Assembly: GCA_016285075.1 (NCBI GenBank)
Contig: JAEEQB010000001.1
Location: forward strand, 122,397-186,396
From: Prevotella sp.
GTDB lineage: Bacteria; Bacteroidota; Bacteroidia; Bacteroidales; Bacteroidaceae
Direction of reading: 5' to 3'
DNA length: 64,000 nucleotides
The notes below the pieces were generated by a model. It made no database searches. It saw only the letters and a program-made list of their open reading frames with translations, and was not told the origin of the DNA. Below, piece by piece: positions 37,172 through 45,451 of the stretch. Numbering within the stretch: the stretch's first letter is position 1; every line of letters begins with the position of its first letter. The position numbers and the translations under genes were made by a program.

Positions 37172-37804
37172 CTATAGATGGAACAGGAAGCGGTGGTCGG
37201 AGAATTGGCAGGTGACAAGACCGTAGCGAATGAAATGAGCCAAGAGGCGGATGACCTTGTGGCGGGGGATACGTGACTGGCGGACTACCTGGTTGAGGGT
37301 CAGGGGATTGGGTGCAGACTTGAGTACAGACATGAGCTGTTGCTCGTCCTGACCGTACTGGAGTAGCTGCCCCTGCGGGGATGTCTCCTGCCGCCATAGC
37401 TGCAAGTGGACGGGTGATGCGAGGATGTTCTCGTCGGCAATGCGGATGTAGGCACGGCGGCGCCCCTCGTTGTCGAGTGCGAAGACGGGCTTGCGAGGGG
37501 AGGGTGGAACGGTGGCAATGACGATGGTGCGCCCCTCGACGTGATAGGTGTCGAACTTGATGCTGGACTCTGGGGCGCAGTAGCGGTAGGCAGCTTGGTG
37601 CATCATGTAGATTTCCTCTTCGCTGCGCACCCCGGAAAGATGTCCGTCGTCGCGCACACCGATGAGCAACCTGCCACCGTCGGTATTGGCAAAGGCAGAA
37701 ACGGAACGTGCCAGCTTCTCGGCATCTTGGATCTTGTATTTGAAGTCCTGCTGTTGATGCTCACCCTGGCTGATTAGTCCGATAAGGTATTTTTTCTCGT
37801 CCAC
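37172..37804 (-). CDS. Schlafen-type AlbA_2 domain protein with C-terminal winged helix
   Basis: A 210-residue protein with GTG start at 37802-37804. Residues 1-120 are an AlbA_2 (divergent AAA-4/Schlafen) domain: EHQQQDFKYKIQDAEKLARS, then FANTDGGRLLIGVRDDG. Residues about 150-210 look like a winged helix (LTLNQVVRQSRIPRHKVIRL, then LAHFIRYGLVTC), so it may be a DNA-binding regulator. It is divergent from the LolA-like gene; a TACCTTTG box ends four bases before its GTG. Confidence 0.83.
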   Translation of the reverse strand: MDEKKYLIGLISQGEHQQQDFKYKIQDAEKLARSVSAFANTDGGRLLIGVRDDGHLSGVRSEEEIYMMHQAAYRYCAPESSIKFDTYHVEGRTIVIATVPPSPRKPVFALDNEGRRRAYIRIADENILASPVHLQLWRQETSPQGQLLQYGQDEQQLMSVLKSAPNPLTLNQVVRQSRIPRHKVIRLLAHFIRYGLVTCQFSDHRFLFHL

Positions 37805-37808
37805 GGTG

Positions 37809-37816
37809 CAAAGGTA
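37809..37816 (-). promoter_or_regulatory. -7 box of the AlbA_2 gene
   Basis: TACCTTTG on the minus strand, four bases before the GTG start; implies a leaderless or nearly leaderless mRNA. Confidence 0.5.
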
Positions 37817-37888
37817 AGAAAAAAACGTAACTTAGACAATGTAGAAGGTGTTTTAATTTGCTAATTTGAAAGAAAAACAAATTTTTCT

Positions 37889-37919
37889 TTTGAGTTACGC
37901 TCACTTATTTGTACCTTTG
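37889..37919 (+). promoter_or_regulatory. Promoter of the LolA-like gene
   Basis: TTTG at 37889-37892 and TACCTTTG at 37912-37919 with 19-bp spacing, a full match to the Bacteroidetes consensus. ATG follows nine bases after the box. Confidence 0.65.
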
Positions 37920-37928
37920 CAGGCTGTT

Positions 37929-38546
37929 ATGAAAAAGAGGGTACTGACACTTATTATAATATGTACGCACGCGTTGCTGCTCATGGCCCAGGAAACGCCT
38001 AATGAGCAGCAGGCAAGGCGTATATTCAATATTGCCTATAATCAGGTGTTCGGCGAACAGGGAGCTTCGCTGACGTACGATGTGAACATTATCGGCATCT
38101 ACAGGACACAGGGTACGATATGGTATAAAGGAAACAAACAGAAGTTTGTGGACGAGCGCGTGAATACCTGGAACGACGGTAAGACTGCCTATATGGCTTA
38201 CAGGAAAAAGAAGACGGTGGAGGTGCATGCTGCAAATTCTGACAAGAAAGATAAGTACAGCAGCAAATTCAAGTTCCAGCCCGATGACTTCACGTATCAT
38301 ATTAATAAAGAGAAGGACGCGCTGCTGCTGACGTTGAAGCAGAAGAAAAAGGCCAAGGGCTCTATCAAGGAAGTGAAAGCATGGGTCGACCAGAAGACTT
38401 TTGCTCCAAAACGCCTGCGCATCAAAGTGGCTTTTGTCTGGACTACGGTCAACATATCGAATTTCCGTTCTGGTGGTATCACGGACGACTTGTTCGTATT
38501 CCCACGTGAGAAGTTCAAAGGCTGGAAATTCGTAGACAAACGGTGA
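37929..38546 (+). CDS. LolA-like exported protein
   Basis: A 205-residue protein, start ATG 37929, signal peptide MKKRVLTLIIICTHALLLMA with cleavage near AQ. The mature part (ARRIFNIAYNQVFGEQGASL, later GTIWYKGNKQKFVDERVNTW, FVFPREKFKGWKFVD) fits a half-open beta-barrel LolA-like lipoprotein carrier, common in multiple copies in Prevotella. Whether it carries lipoproteins is not shown. The frame is open from 37866, but the promoter lies inside that extension. Confidence 0.7.
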   Translation: MKKRVLTLIIICTHALLLMAQETPNEQQARRIFNIAYNQVFGEQGASLTYDVNIIGIYRTQGTIWYKGNKQKFVDERVNTWNDGKTAYMAYRKKKTVEVHAANSDKKDKYSSKFKFQPDDFTYHINKEKDALLLTLKQKKKAKGSIKEVKAWVDQKTFAPKRLRIKVAFVWTTVNISNFRSGGITDDLFVFPREKFKGWKFVDKR

Positions 38547-38636
38547 CTATTCAATCATCTGTCTGCGTATTCTATAAATAATGTGAAATAAGGAAAAAAA
38601 CTTATCTTAATCCACTTGGCTATCACTTCTTTTTCG

Positions 38637-38644
38637 TATCTTTG
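38637..38644 (+). promoter_or_regulatory. -7 box of the rubrerythrin gene
   Basis: TATCTTTG, 41 bases upstream of ATG 38686. Confidence 0.55.
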
Positions 38645-38685
38645 CGAAAGAATTTTTTTTATCCATTAAACAAATACTAATTATT

Positions 38686-39240
38686 ATGAAGAAGAAGTTT
38701 ATCTGTGCCGTTTGTGGATATATCTACGAAGGCGATGCAGCTCCCGAGAAGTGTCCTATCTGTAAGGCTCCTGCCTCGAAGTTCTCTGAACTGAAGGACG
38801 AGGGTGAAACGACCTACGCCACCGTTCATCGCATTGGTGACGGCAAGCCGGAAGGAGTGAGCGAGGAGATGATTCAAGACCTGCGCAACCACTTCAATGG
38901 TGAGTGCGGCGAGGTCGGTATGTATCTGGCTATGGCCCGTCAGGCTGACCGCGAGGGCTATCCCGAGATAGCAGAGGCTTTCAAGCGCTATGCTTTTGAG
39001 GAGGCTGATCACGCCAGTCGTTTTGCCGAACTGCTGGGTGAGTGTGTGTGGGATACGAAGACCAACCTCGAGAAGCGCGCTGCTGCCGAGGCAGGTGCGT
39101 GTGAGGATAAGTTCCGTATTGCCAAGAATGCCAAGGCTGCTGGTTTCGACGCCATTCACGACACCGTCCATGAGATGGCCAAGGATGAGGCTCGTCACGG
39201 TGCTGGGTTTGCCGGACTGCTGAAACGTTACTTTAAGTAA
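38686..39240 (+). CDS. Reverse-type rubrerythrin (peroxide detoxification)
   Basis: A 184-residue protein. The rubredoxin domain comes first ([20 protein letters not shown] with ICKAP, four Cys for one Fe), followed by a four-helix ferritin-like diiron domain ([20 protein letters not shown], then [14 protein letters not shown] and [20 protein letters not shown]). This order is the reverse of classical rubrerythrin. Such proteins reduce hydrogen peroxide and protect anaerobes from oxygen. Confidence 0.92.
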   Translation: MKKKFICAVCGYIYEGDAAPEKCPICKAPASKFSELKDEGETTYATVHRIGDGKPEGVSEEMIQDLRNHFNGECGEVGMYLAMARQADREGYPEIAEAFKRYAFEEADHASRFAELLGECVWDTKTNLEKRAAAEAGACEDKFRIAKNAKAAGFDAIHDTVHEMAKDEARHGAGFAGLLKRYFK

Positions 39241-39267
39241 TGCTCAATGCACAATAAATGTAGAAAT

Positions 39268-39298
39268 AATCCGTTTTATCAGTAAGATGAAACGGATT
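39268..39298 (+). terminator. Hairpin at the rubrerythrin/lipoprotein border that encloses a start codon
   Basis: AATCCGTTT (39268-39276) pairs with AAACGGATT (39290-39298), followed by a T run, which looks like a rho-independent terminator. The ATG of the next gene (39287) lies in the loop and its next codons in the stem, so the hairpin could limit both read-through and translation. Confidence 0.5.
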
Positions 39299-40696
39299 TT
39301 TCTATTTCGCTTGTTCCTGCACGGTGTGCTGGGTGTGGGACTTTGGACGTTGTTATCGTGTTCTGATAACGACACCTTTTCTATGGACCAAGGTAATCGT
39401 CTTGTTTTCTCTGTCGATACTGTCAAAACCGATACGGTGTTTGCCAACGTGGGTTCCAGCACTTATTCTTTCTGGGTATATAACCAGACGGGCAGTGGTA
39501 TCCGGCTCAGCAGTGTACGTCTCCGCTTGGGCAATCAGACGGGGTTCCGAGTCAATGTGGATGGCAGCTATCTAGACAATACGATAGGGTCTGTGGTGAC
39601 GGATCTTGAGGTGCGCAAGGGCGACAGCATCCGAGTGTTTGTGGAAGTGACGCCCCAAGAGACACATCAGGATGAGCCCAAGTCGGTGGAAGACGACTTG
39701 GTGTTCATGCTGGAGAGTGGGGTAGAGCAGCGGGTACACCTGCTTGCGTGGGCATGGGATGCTGTGATGCTTTCGGACTTGAGAGTGAAACGTGACACAA
39801 CGGTGGAATCTCCAAAACCTATCGTCGTCTATGGAGAAGGCATCCGGGTGGACAGTGGTGCTGTTCTTACCCTGCGTAATACTACTCTTTATTTTCACGA
39901 CCAAGCGGGATTGAGGGTAAGCGGGTCATTGAAAGCAGAGAATGTCCTGTTACGGGGAGACAGGCTGGATGATATGTTCGACTATCTGCCCTATGACCGT
40001 GTAAGTGGCCAATGGAAAGGTATAAGCTTTACTTCATCGTCAAAAGGTAATGTGCTTTCCGATACCGAGATACGGAATGCATGCGTCGGTATATGCCTGG
40101 AAAAGCCTGCCGCCTTAGACTCTACTTGCATTCGCCTTCAGATGACTCGTTGCAAAGTACATAACTGCAAAGGACATGGAGTGGAGTCCCACCATTCTTA
40201 CATCAGCCTGGACTATTGTCAGCTCACCAACACCCTTGGCGACTGCCTCTCTCTGCATGGAGGTATATGTGAGATGGATCATTGCACATTGGCACAGTTC
40301 TATCCCTTCTCGGCTGACCGTGGTGCTGCTCTTCGGTTTTCGGACCATGCCGACGAAGTGGTCTATCCGTTGATGAGGCTCACCTGTAACTATTCCATTT
40401 TGACAGGATATGAGGCTGATGTCATCATGGGCGAGCGTACGGAGAACGAGGATGGCAAGGCTCTTTTCAGCTACCTGTTTAACGATTGTCTCTTGCGAAC
40501 GCCTGCAGTGGAGGATGATACCCTGAGTTTCCATCGCATTGTCTGGGAAACACCGGAAGACTCTGTACAGGGTAAGCAGCATTTCAAGCTGATTGATGAA
40601 GAGAACCTTGACTATGACTTCCACCTCGACAGCCTGTCAACGGCGCAAGGGTTGGGATGCTATGGAAGCGCCCCTGCGGGGCTAAATGATAAATGA
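39287..40696 (+). CDS. Lipoprotein, probable right-handed beta-helix
   Basis: A 469-residue lipoprotein: signal LFLHGVLGVGLWTLLSCSDN with lipobox LLSC. Residues about 30-150 look like a beta-sandwich (LVFSVDTVKTDTVFANVGSS), and about 175-430 show short strand repeats such as VDSGAVLTLRNTTLYFH and GLRVSGSLKAENVLLRG typical of parallel beta-helix proteins. I do not know the family name. The last few codons (GLNDK) come from the tandem repeat that begins at 40683, so the original C-terminus may have been altered. Confidence 0.75.
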   Translation: MKRIFLFRLFLHGVLGVGLWTLLSCSDNDTFSMDQGNRLVFSVDTVKTDTVFANVGSSTYSFWVYNQTGSGIRLSSVRLRLGNQTGFRVNVDGSYLDNTIGSVVTDLEVRKGDSIRVFVEVTPQETHQDEPKSVEDDLVFMLESGVEQRVHLLAWAWDAVMLSDLRVKRDTTVESPKPIVVYGEGIRVDSGAVLTLRNTTLYFHDQAGLRVSGSLKAENVLLRGDRLDDMFDYLPYDRVSGQWKGISFTSSSKGNVLSDTEIRNACVGICLEKPAALDSTCIRLQMTRCKVHNCKGHGVESHHSYISLDYCQLTNTLGDCLSLHGGICEMDHCTLAQFYPFSADRGAALRFSDHADEVVYPLMRLTCNYSILTGYEADVIMGERTENEDGKALFSYLFNDCLLRTPAVEDDTLSFHRIVWETPEDSVQGKQHFKLIDEENLDYDFHLDSLSTAQGLGCYGSAPAGLNDK

Positions 40697-40899
40697 TAAA
40701 TGATAAATGATAGCGGATAAAGGAGGAAAGATGAAAGATAAGGGATGAAGGAGGAAAGGTGAAGGATAAGCGCTGAAGGCTAAATGATAAATGATAAATG
40801 ATAAATGATAGCGGATAAAGGAGGAAAGATGAAGGATAAGCGATAAATGATAACGGATGAAGGAGGAAAGATAACGGATAAATGATAACGGATAAAGGA
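40690..40899. repeat. ATGATAA/GGATAAAGGAGGAAA low-complexity repeat
   Basis: Runs of AAATGAT and AAGGAGGAAAGATGA-type units fill 40690-40899, including two near-identical blocks of about 50 bp. It separates the lipoprotein stop from the WecB-like start at 40899. Confidence 0.85.
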
Positions 40900-41975
40900 T
40901 GAAAGAGATATGTATTGTAGTGGGGGCAAGACCCAATTTTGTGAAGGTTGCCCCATTGATCAGGGCAATTCAGAAGACCGATGCGGCCAACTATCAGTTG
41001 GTTTATGCGGGGCGGGAAGACGATCCTACCCTGGAGGATTCGTTGTATGAAGACTTGCAGATGCCCCGTCCCGATTGTTACTTAGGTGCCGACAGTCCCC
41101 GGCTGAACGAGGTGACAGCGCAGGTGATGGGAGCTTTCGACAGTTATTTGGATGCCCATGAAGTGGACGTGGTAGTAGTGGTGGATGATCTTGCTTCTAC
41201 GATGGCAGCCGCTATTACTGCAAAGAAACGCGGAAAACGACTGGCACACCTTGTAGCTGGTACGCGTTCGTTTGACATTTCCATGCCCAAGGAAATCAAC
41301 CGCTTGGTCATTGACTCCTTGAGCGATTATCTCTTCACTGCAGGTGTGCGCAGTAATAGTGTGGCTACCCGGGAGCAGCAGACGGACACCACTCAGACCT
41401 TCATGGTGGGGAATATACTGATGGACTCGTTGCGTTTCTGTCGCGGCCGTCTTCGTCGTCCCTCCTATGATGTTGAGGAAGGAAACTACTTGCTGCTGAC
41501 CTTAAACCGTCGTGCACTGTTGGGTGATGAGGAAAAGTTAGGAAGCCTGTTGCATGTGCTTAGTAGGGAAAACACCCATGGAATGACTGTATACGCTCCT
41601 TTGAGAGGCGAAGCACGTAGGGCTGTTGAACGGTTGTTGACCCAGTCTGGCTTTGAGTCTTCTTCCATTCAGATTGTCGATCCGTTGCCATATTTGGAGT
41701 TCGGATGGCTCTCTGCCCATGCTGCAGGTGTCATTACTGACTCTGGGAATGTGGCTGAGGAGGCAACATGGAACTTTGTGCCCTGTATCACATTGAATAG
41801 TTATACCGAACACATCGAGACGGTGAAACAGGGAACGAATGTGCTTGTTGGTGAAGACCCCGTGAAACTCCTCGAAGAATTATGCCGGATGGTTTCTCAT
41901 CAGTGGAAGAAAGCTTCGTTGCCTGACTGGTGGGATGGTCGTAGCGCAGAGCGTATTGTGCAGGTGCTGATGTAA
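40899..41975 (+). CDS. UDP-GlcNAc 2-epimerase-like protein with altered active site
   Basis: A 358-residue GT-B-type protein clearly homologous to WecB epimerases: GARPNFVKVAPLIRAI at the start, ITDSGNVAEEA late, MPKEINR in the middle. Key family positions differ. The HVEAGLRS motif reads HLVAGTRS, so the catalytic Glu (E. coli E117) is Val119. The TxHRRE motif reads TLNRRALL, replacing the conserved His with Asn203. DSGGxQEE is DSGNVAEE. The Asp of the GDT motif (here DDL) and the Glu of MPxEINR remain. It may be a pseudoenzyme or act on another nucleotide sugar. It starts at the very end of a tandem repeat. Confidence 0.75.
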   Translation: MKEICIVVGARPNFVKVAPLIRAIQKTDAANYQLVYAGREDDPTLEDSLYEDLQMPRPDCYLGADSPRLNEVTAQVMGAFDSYLDAHEVDVVVVVDDLASTMAAAITAKKRGKRLAHLVAGTRSFDISMPKEINRLVIDSLSDYLFTAGVRSNSVATREQQTDTTQTFMVGNILMDSLRFCRGRLRRPSYDVEEGNYLLLTLNRRALLGDEEKLGSLLHVLSRENTHGMTVYAPLRGEARRAVERLLTQSGFESSSIQIVDPLPYLEFGWLSAHAAGVITDSGNVAEEATWNFVPCITLNSYTEHIETVKQGTNVLVGEDPVKLLEELCRMVSHQWKKASLPDWWDGRSAERIVQVLM

Positions 41976-42013
41976 AAAAATGGCATTTCTTGCTTGATTC
42001 TCCAGTTTTTTAT

Positions 42014-42021
42014 GTAATTTT
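42014..42021 (+). promoter_or_regulatory. -7 box of dapA
   Basis: TAATTTTG, 29 bases upstream of ATG 42051. Confidence 0.55.
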
Positions 42022-42050
42022 GCAGCCGATTACGTACAAATACAGTCTTT

Positions 42051-42938
42051 ATGGTACAAAATATCTTCAAGGGACTTGGTATTGCCTTGATAACACCTTT
42101 TAAAGAAAACGGAGCGGTCGACTATGAAGCCCTGAAGCGTCTCGTCATCTATCAGTTGGACAATGGTGCAGACTTCTTCTGCATTCTTGCCACAACTGGT
42201 GAGACACCTACGCTTACTTCAGAAGAGAAACTGACGATCAAAAACCTTGTTGTTGACCTGGTGCAGGCTCGCGTCCCCATCTTGATGGGCTGCGGCGGCA
42301 ACAATACTGCAGCTGTTGTCGAGGAGCTTCGTACGGGTGATTTCAAGGGTATTGATGGTATTCTTAGTGTGTGCCCATACTACAATAAGCCGTCTCAGGA
42401 AGGTCTCTACCAGCATTTCAAGGCTATTGCCGCTGCTACAGAACTACCGGTTGTGCTTTATAATGTTCCTGGTCGTACAGGCATCAACATGAAAGCTGAG
42501 ACCACTGTGCGTCTGGCACGTGATTGCCATAACATCGTGGCTATCAAGGAAGCCAGTGGCAATTTGGAGCAGGTAGACGAGATTATCAAGAATAAACCGC
42601 GTGACTTTGATGTGATATCGGGTGACGACGCGCTGACGTTCCCAATGGTATCATGCGGTGCTGTAGGTGTTATCTCGGTCATAGGCAATGCCCTTCCCAA
42701 GGAGTTCTCAAAGATGATTCGTCTGCAGATGCGTGGTGAGTACGATCCTGCCAGGAAGATTCACCACCGTTTCACCGACCTGTTCTCGCTTCTCTTTGTT
42801 GATGGCAATCCTGCTGGTGTGAAAGCTATGCTCTCTGAGATGGGATTCATTCAGAATGTTCTACGGCTTCCTCTCGTTCCAATGCGTATCAAGAACATGC
42901 AGCGGATGTCTGAAATACTGAAAGAACTGAAGATATAA
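42051..42938 (+). CDS. dapA: 4-hydroxy-tetrahydrodipicolinate synthase
   Basis: A 295-residue aldolase-fold enzyme that condenses pyruvate with aspartate semialdehyde in lysine and diaminopimelate synthesis. The Schiff-base lysine is in IVAIKEASGNL, the catalytic Tyr and oxyanion segment in VVLYNVPGRTGIN, and the pyruvate-binding TTGETPTL near residue 45. It is followed 28 bases later by an AraC-type regulator gene. Confidence 0.96.
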   Translation: MVQNIFKGLGIALITPFKENGAVDYEALKRLVIYQLDNGADFFCILATTGETPTLTSEEKLTIKNLVVDLVQARVPILMGCGGNNTAAVVEELRTGDFKGIDGILSVCPYYNKPSQEGLYQHFKAIAAATELPVVLYNVPGRTGINMKAETTVRLARDCHNIVAIKEASGNLEQVDEIIKNKPRDFDVISGDDALTFPMVSCGAVGVISVIGNALPKEFSKMIRLQMRGEYDPARKIHHRFTDLFSLLFVDGNPAGVKAMLSEMGFIQNVLRLPLVPMRIKNMQRMSEILKELKI

Positions 42939-42966
42939 GGTTGTCATCAATTTATACTCAATTGCT

Positions 42967-43860
42967 TTGAAGTCCCTGGAAGAATTACGTGTCATACATG
43001 AGATAACTCCTTTGATGGGCAAGGACGTTCTTTATATAGCGGACCGTCATAAGAAGGAGTTTACCTATCCCATTCATAACCATGAGGTCTATGAGTTGAA
43101 TTTTGTGGAGCATGCCAAGGGCGTGCGCCGTATTGTTGGCGACTCCAATGAGGTGATCGACGAATATGACTTGGTCTTGATCACCAGTCCCGATCTGGAA
43201 CATGTCTGGGAGCAGAACGACTGCCAAAGCGATGATATTCATGAGATAACCATCCAGTTCGACCTTGATTTGAGCGATAGCGGTATGTTCGGACGCAATC
43301 CGTTCAATTCCATGAAGCGTATGATGAGCGAAGCCCGCAAGGGGCTTGCCTTCCCGATGGATGCGATCATGAAGGTCTATAATATGCTGATTACCCTTAG
43401 CCAGGAGAAGGATGGCTTCTATGCTTTCCGTCAGTTCCTTACCATTCTTTATGAATTGTCTCGTTGTGACGGTGCCCGTACGCTGGCAACCAGCAGTTTT
43501 GCTAAAGTGGAAGTGGAGAGCGATTCACGGAGAGTGCTGAAGGTGAAGAACTATATCAGCAAGCATTACATGGATGAAGTGCGTCTGGGCACCCTGGCTG
43601 ACATCGCAGGCATGAGTCCTTCTGCCTTCAGCCGCTTCTTCAAGCTGCATACAGGCCGTAACCTCAGCGACTATATCATAGATATGCGTCTGGGTTATGC
43701 TACCCGGAAACTTGTTGACTCTACTCACTCAATCGCCGAGATAGGGTTTTCTTGCGGATTCAATAACCTCAGTAATTTCAATCGTATTTTCAAGAAGAAG
43801 AAAGGCTGTAGTCCTTCCGAGTTCCGTGAAAACTACCATAAGACCCGTATCATTGTATAA
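42967..43860 (+). CDS. AraC family transcriptional regulator
   Basis: A 297-residue protein with a TTG start at 42967. The N-terminal cupin-like part (FTYPIHNHEVYELNFVEHAK) has the His/Glu pattern of an AraC sensory domain. The C-terminal 100 residues contain two helix-turn-helix units: LGTLADIAGMSPSAFSRFFK and SIAEIGFSCGFNNLSNFNRI, ending FKKKKGCSPSEFRENYHKTR. Effector and targets unknown; likely a sugar or sensing regulator. Probably transcribed with dapA. Confidence 0.92.
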   Translation: MKSLEELRVIHEITPLMGKDVLYIADRHKKEFTYPIHNHEVYELNFVEHAKGVRRIVGDSNEVIDEYDLVLITSPDLEHVWEQNDCQSDDIHEITIQFDLDLSDSGMFGRNPFNSMKRMMSEARKGLAFPMDAIMKVYNMLITLSQEKDGFYAFRQFLTILYELSRCDGARTLATSSFAKVEVESDSRRVLKVKNYISKHYMDEVRLGTLADIAGMSPSAFSRFFKLHTGRNLSDYIIDMRLGYATRKLVDSTHSIAEIGFSCGFNNLSNFNRIFKKKKGCSPSEFRENYHKTRIIV

Positions 43861-43940
43861 AGGCCGGAAGGGGAAGCTAAGTGCATTTGCTTAACTAAAA
43901 AGGTCGGAAGGGGAAGCTAAGTGCATTTGCTTAACTAAAG
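43861..43940. repeat. Two tandem 40-bp copies downstream of the AraC gene
   Basis: 43861-43900 and 43901-43940 are near-identical (differences only near the start and end), each containing GGAAGGGGAAGCTAAGTGCA. They may be a duplicated 3' untranslated or terminator segment. Confidence 0.85.
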
Positions 43941-44039
43941 TTTCCCACCCTTATTACTTCCCTTGGACTTCAAATGTTAAATTTGATACGAGGTGTTAAT
44001 TAGTTACCCCGAACCCTTGTGAAATTGAATTTATATTTG

Positions 44040-44047
44040 TATATTTG
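44040..44047 (+). promoter_or_regulatory. -7 box of ald
   Basis: TATATTTG, 29 bases upstream of ATG 44077. Confidence 0.55.
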
Positions 44048-44076
44048 CATCGTAAAACCAAAACTTAAAGTAAGAT

Positions 44077-45192
44077 ATGATGAAAGTAGGAGTCCCCAAA
44101 GAAATCAAGAACAATGAGAACCGTGTTGGTATGACGCCTTCAGGCGTTGCTGAGCTGGTGCGTCGCGGACATGAGGTGAGTGTGCAGCATACTGCTGGAG
44201 AAGGCAGCGGATTCTCAGACGATGATTATGTTGCCGCAGGTGCAAGGATCCTGCCTACGATAGAGGCAGTGTATCGTGAGTGCGACATGATTGTAAAGGT
44301 GAAAGAACCTATTGAGCCTGAGTATGAACTGGTGCGCAAGGGCCAGTTGATCTTTACCTATTTCCATTTCGCTTGCGAGAAGGAACTGACAGACGCCATG
44401 CTGAAGAGTGGGGCAGTATGTCTGGCTTACGAGACGGTGCAGCTGCCCAATGGCTCATTGCCCCTGTTGCAGCCTATGAGTGAGGTTGCTGGCCGTATGG
44501 CGACACTGAACGGAGCCTACTATTTACAGAAGACCAAAGGCGGCAAGGGTAAGCTGATCAGTGGTGTGCCCGGTGTGAGTCCTGCCAAGGTGCTGGTTCT
44601 GGGCGGTGGCGTGGTAGGTGAGGCAGCAGCACTGATGGCAGCCGGACTAGGAGCCGATGTGACTATAGCCGATATCTCGTTGCCAAGACTCCGTCAACTC
44701 GACATCGAGACACCTGCCAATGTGCATACTCTCTATTCGTCAGAGCATAACATCCGCCAGCAGTTGCCCACAGTTGACATCATAGTAGGCAGTGTGCTGG
44801 TGCCAGGTGACAAGACGCCACATCTGATTACCCGTGAGATGCTGAAGCTGATGGAGCCCGGAACGGTGCTCGTTGATGTGGCCATTGACCAGGGAGGCTG
44901 TTTCGAGACTTCCAGACCAACCACACATAGTGATCCTGTGTTTATAGAAGACGGTATTGTGCACTATTGTGTGGCCAATATTCCTGGTGCAGTACCCAAT
45001 ACTTCTACATTGGCGCTGACAAACGCCACTTTACGCTATGCCATTGCGTTGGCAGACAAAGGTTGGCAGCAAGCCTGTAAGGATGATGCAGCATTGGCCA
45101 AAGGACTGAATATTGTTGAGGGCAAGGTGGTGTTCAAGGCTGTTGCCGATGTTTTCAACCTGCCTTTCTGTCCGGCTTCAACATGTTTGTAG
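44077..45192 (+). CDS. ald: Alanine dehydrogenase
   Basis: A 371-residue NAD-dependent enzyme interconverting alanine with pyruvate and ammonia. MKVGVPKEIKNNENRVGMTP is the family start; substrate residues lie in MIVKVKEPIEPEY and FHFACEKELT; the NAD loop is VLVLGGGVVGEAAALMAAGL. The end (KVVFKAVADVFNLPF) is full length. A strong terminator follows at 45219-45251. Confidence 0.96.
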   Translation: MMKVGVPKEIKNNENRVGMTPSGVAELVRRGHEVSVQHTAGEGSGFSDDDYVAAGARILPTIEAVYRECDMIVKVKEPIEPEYELVRKGQLIFTYFHFACEKELTDAMLKSGAVCLAYETVQLPNGSLPLLQPMSEVAGRMATLNGAYYLQKTKGGKGKLISGVPGVSPAKVLVLGGGVVGEAAALMAAGLGADVTIADISLPRLRQLDIETPANVHTLYSSEHNIRQQLPTVDIIVGSVLVPGDKTPHLITREMLKLMEPGTVLVDVAIDQGGCFETSRPTTHSDPVFIEDGIVHYCVANIPGAVPNTSTLALTNATLRYAIALADKGWQQACKDDAALAKGLNIVEGKVVFKAVADVFNLPFCPASTCL

Positions 45193-45218
45193 AAGGAACA
45201 GATCTGTGAACAACAAGA

Positions 45219-45251
45219 AAAGCAGCGTAAAGACCATCTTTACGCTGCTTT
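45219..45251. terminator. Bidirectional terminator between ald and tRNA-Arg
   Basis: AAAGCAGCGTAAAG (45219-45232) and CTTTACGCTGCTTT (45238-45251) form a perfect 14-bp stem with a 5-nt loop. It serves ald on the plus strand and the tRNA on the minus strand. Confidence 0.85.
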
Positions 45252-45263
45252 CCTAACCAATCG

Positions 45264-45337
45264 TGATTCCGTTGGGACTCGAACCCAAGACCCACAGCTT
45301 AGAAGGCTGTTGCTCTATCCAGCTGAGCTACGGAACC
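45264..45337 (-). tRNA. tRNA-Arg (anticodon TCT)
   Basis: The minus strand reads GGTTCCGTAGCTCAGCTGGA at the 5' end (acceptor and D arm), anticodon loop CTTCTAA between ACAGC and GCTGT (anticodon TCT), T arm with GGGTTCGAGTCCC, and acceptor CGGAATC plus A. The 7-bp acceptor stem pairs fully with one G-T. CCA is not encoded. Confidence 0.95.
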
Positions 45338-45373
45338 AGGCCTTGACAGGTACATATCGCTGTTTTGCGGCTG

Positions 45374-45381
45374 CAAAGGTA
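45374..45381 (-). promoter_or_regulatory. -7 box of the tRNA-Arg gene
   Basis: TACCTTTG on the minus strand, 36 bases upstream of the mature tRNA 5' end. Confidence 0.55.
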
Positions 45382-45451
45382 GTAAATTATTGGGAAACTA
45401 CAAAATTTTCAAGCTATGAATGAGCAGAAAAGAGCACTTTTCATGCATTTT

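Noticed and set aside
40682..40936. Minus-strand frame reading SFIRYHLS-type repeats
   Set aside because: Translation of the low-complexity repeat only; no start or context for a gene.
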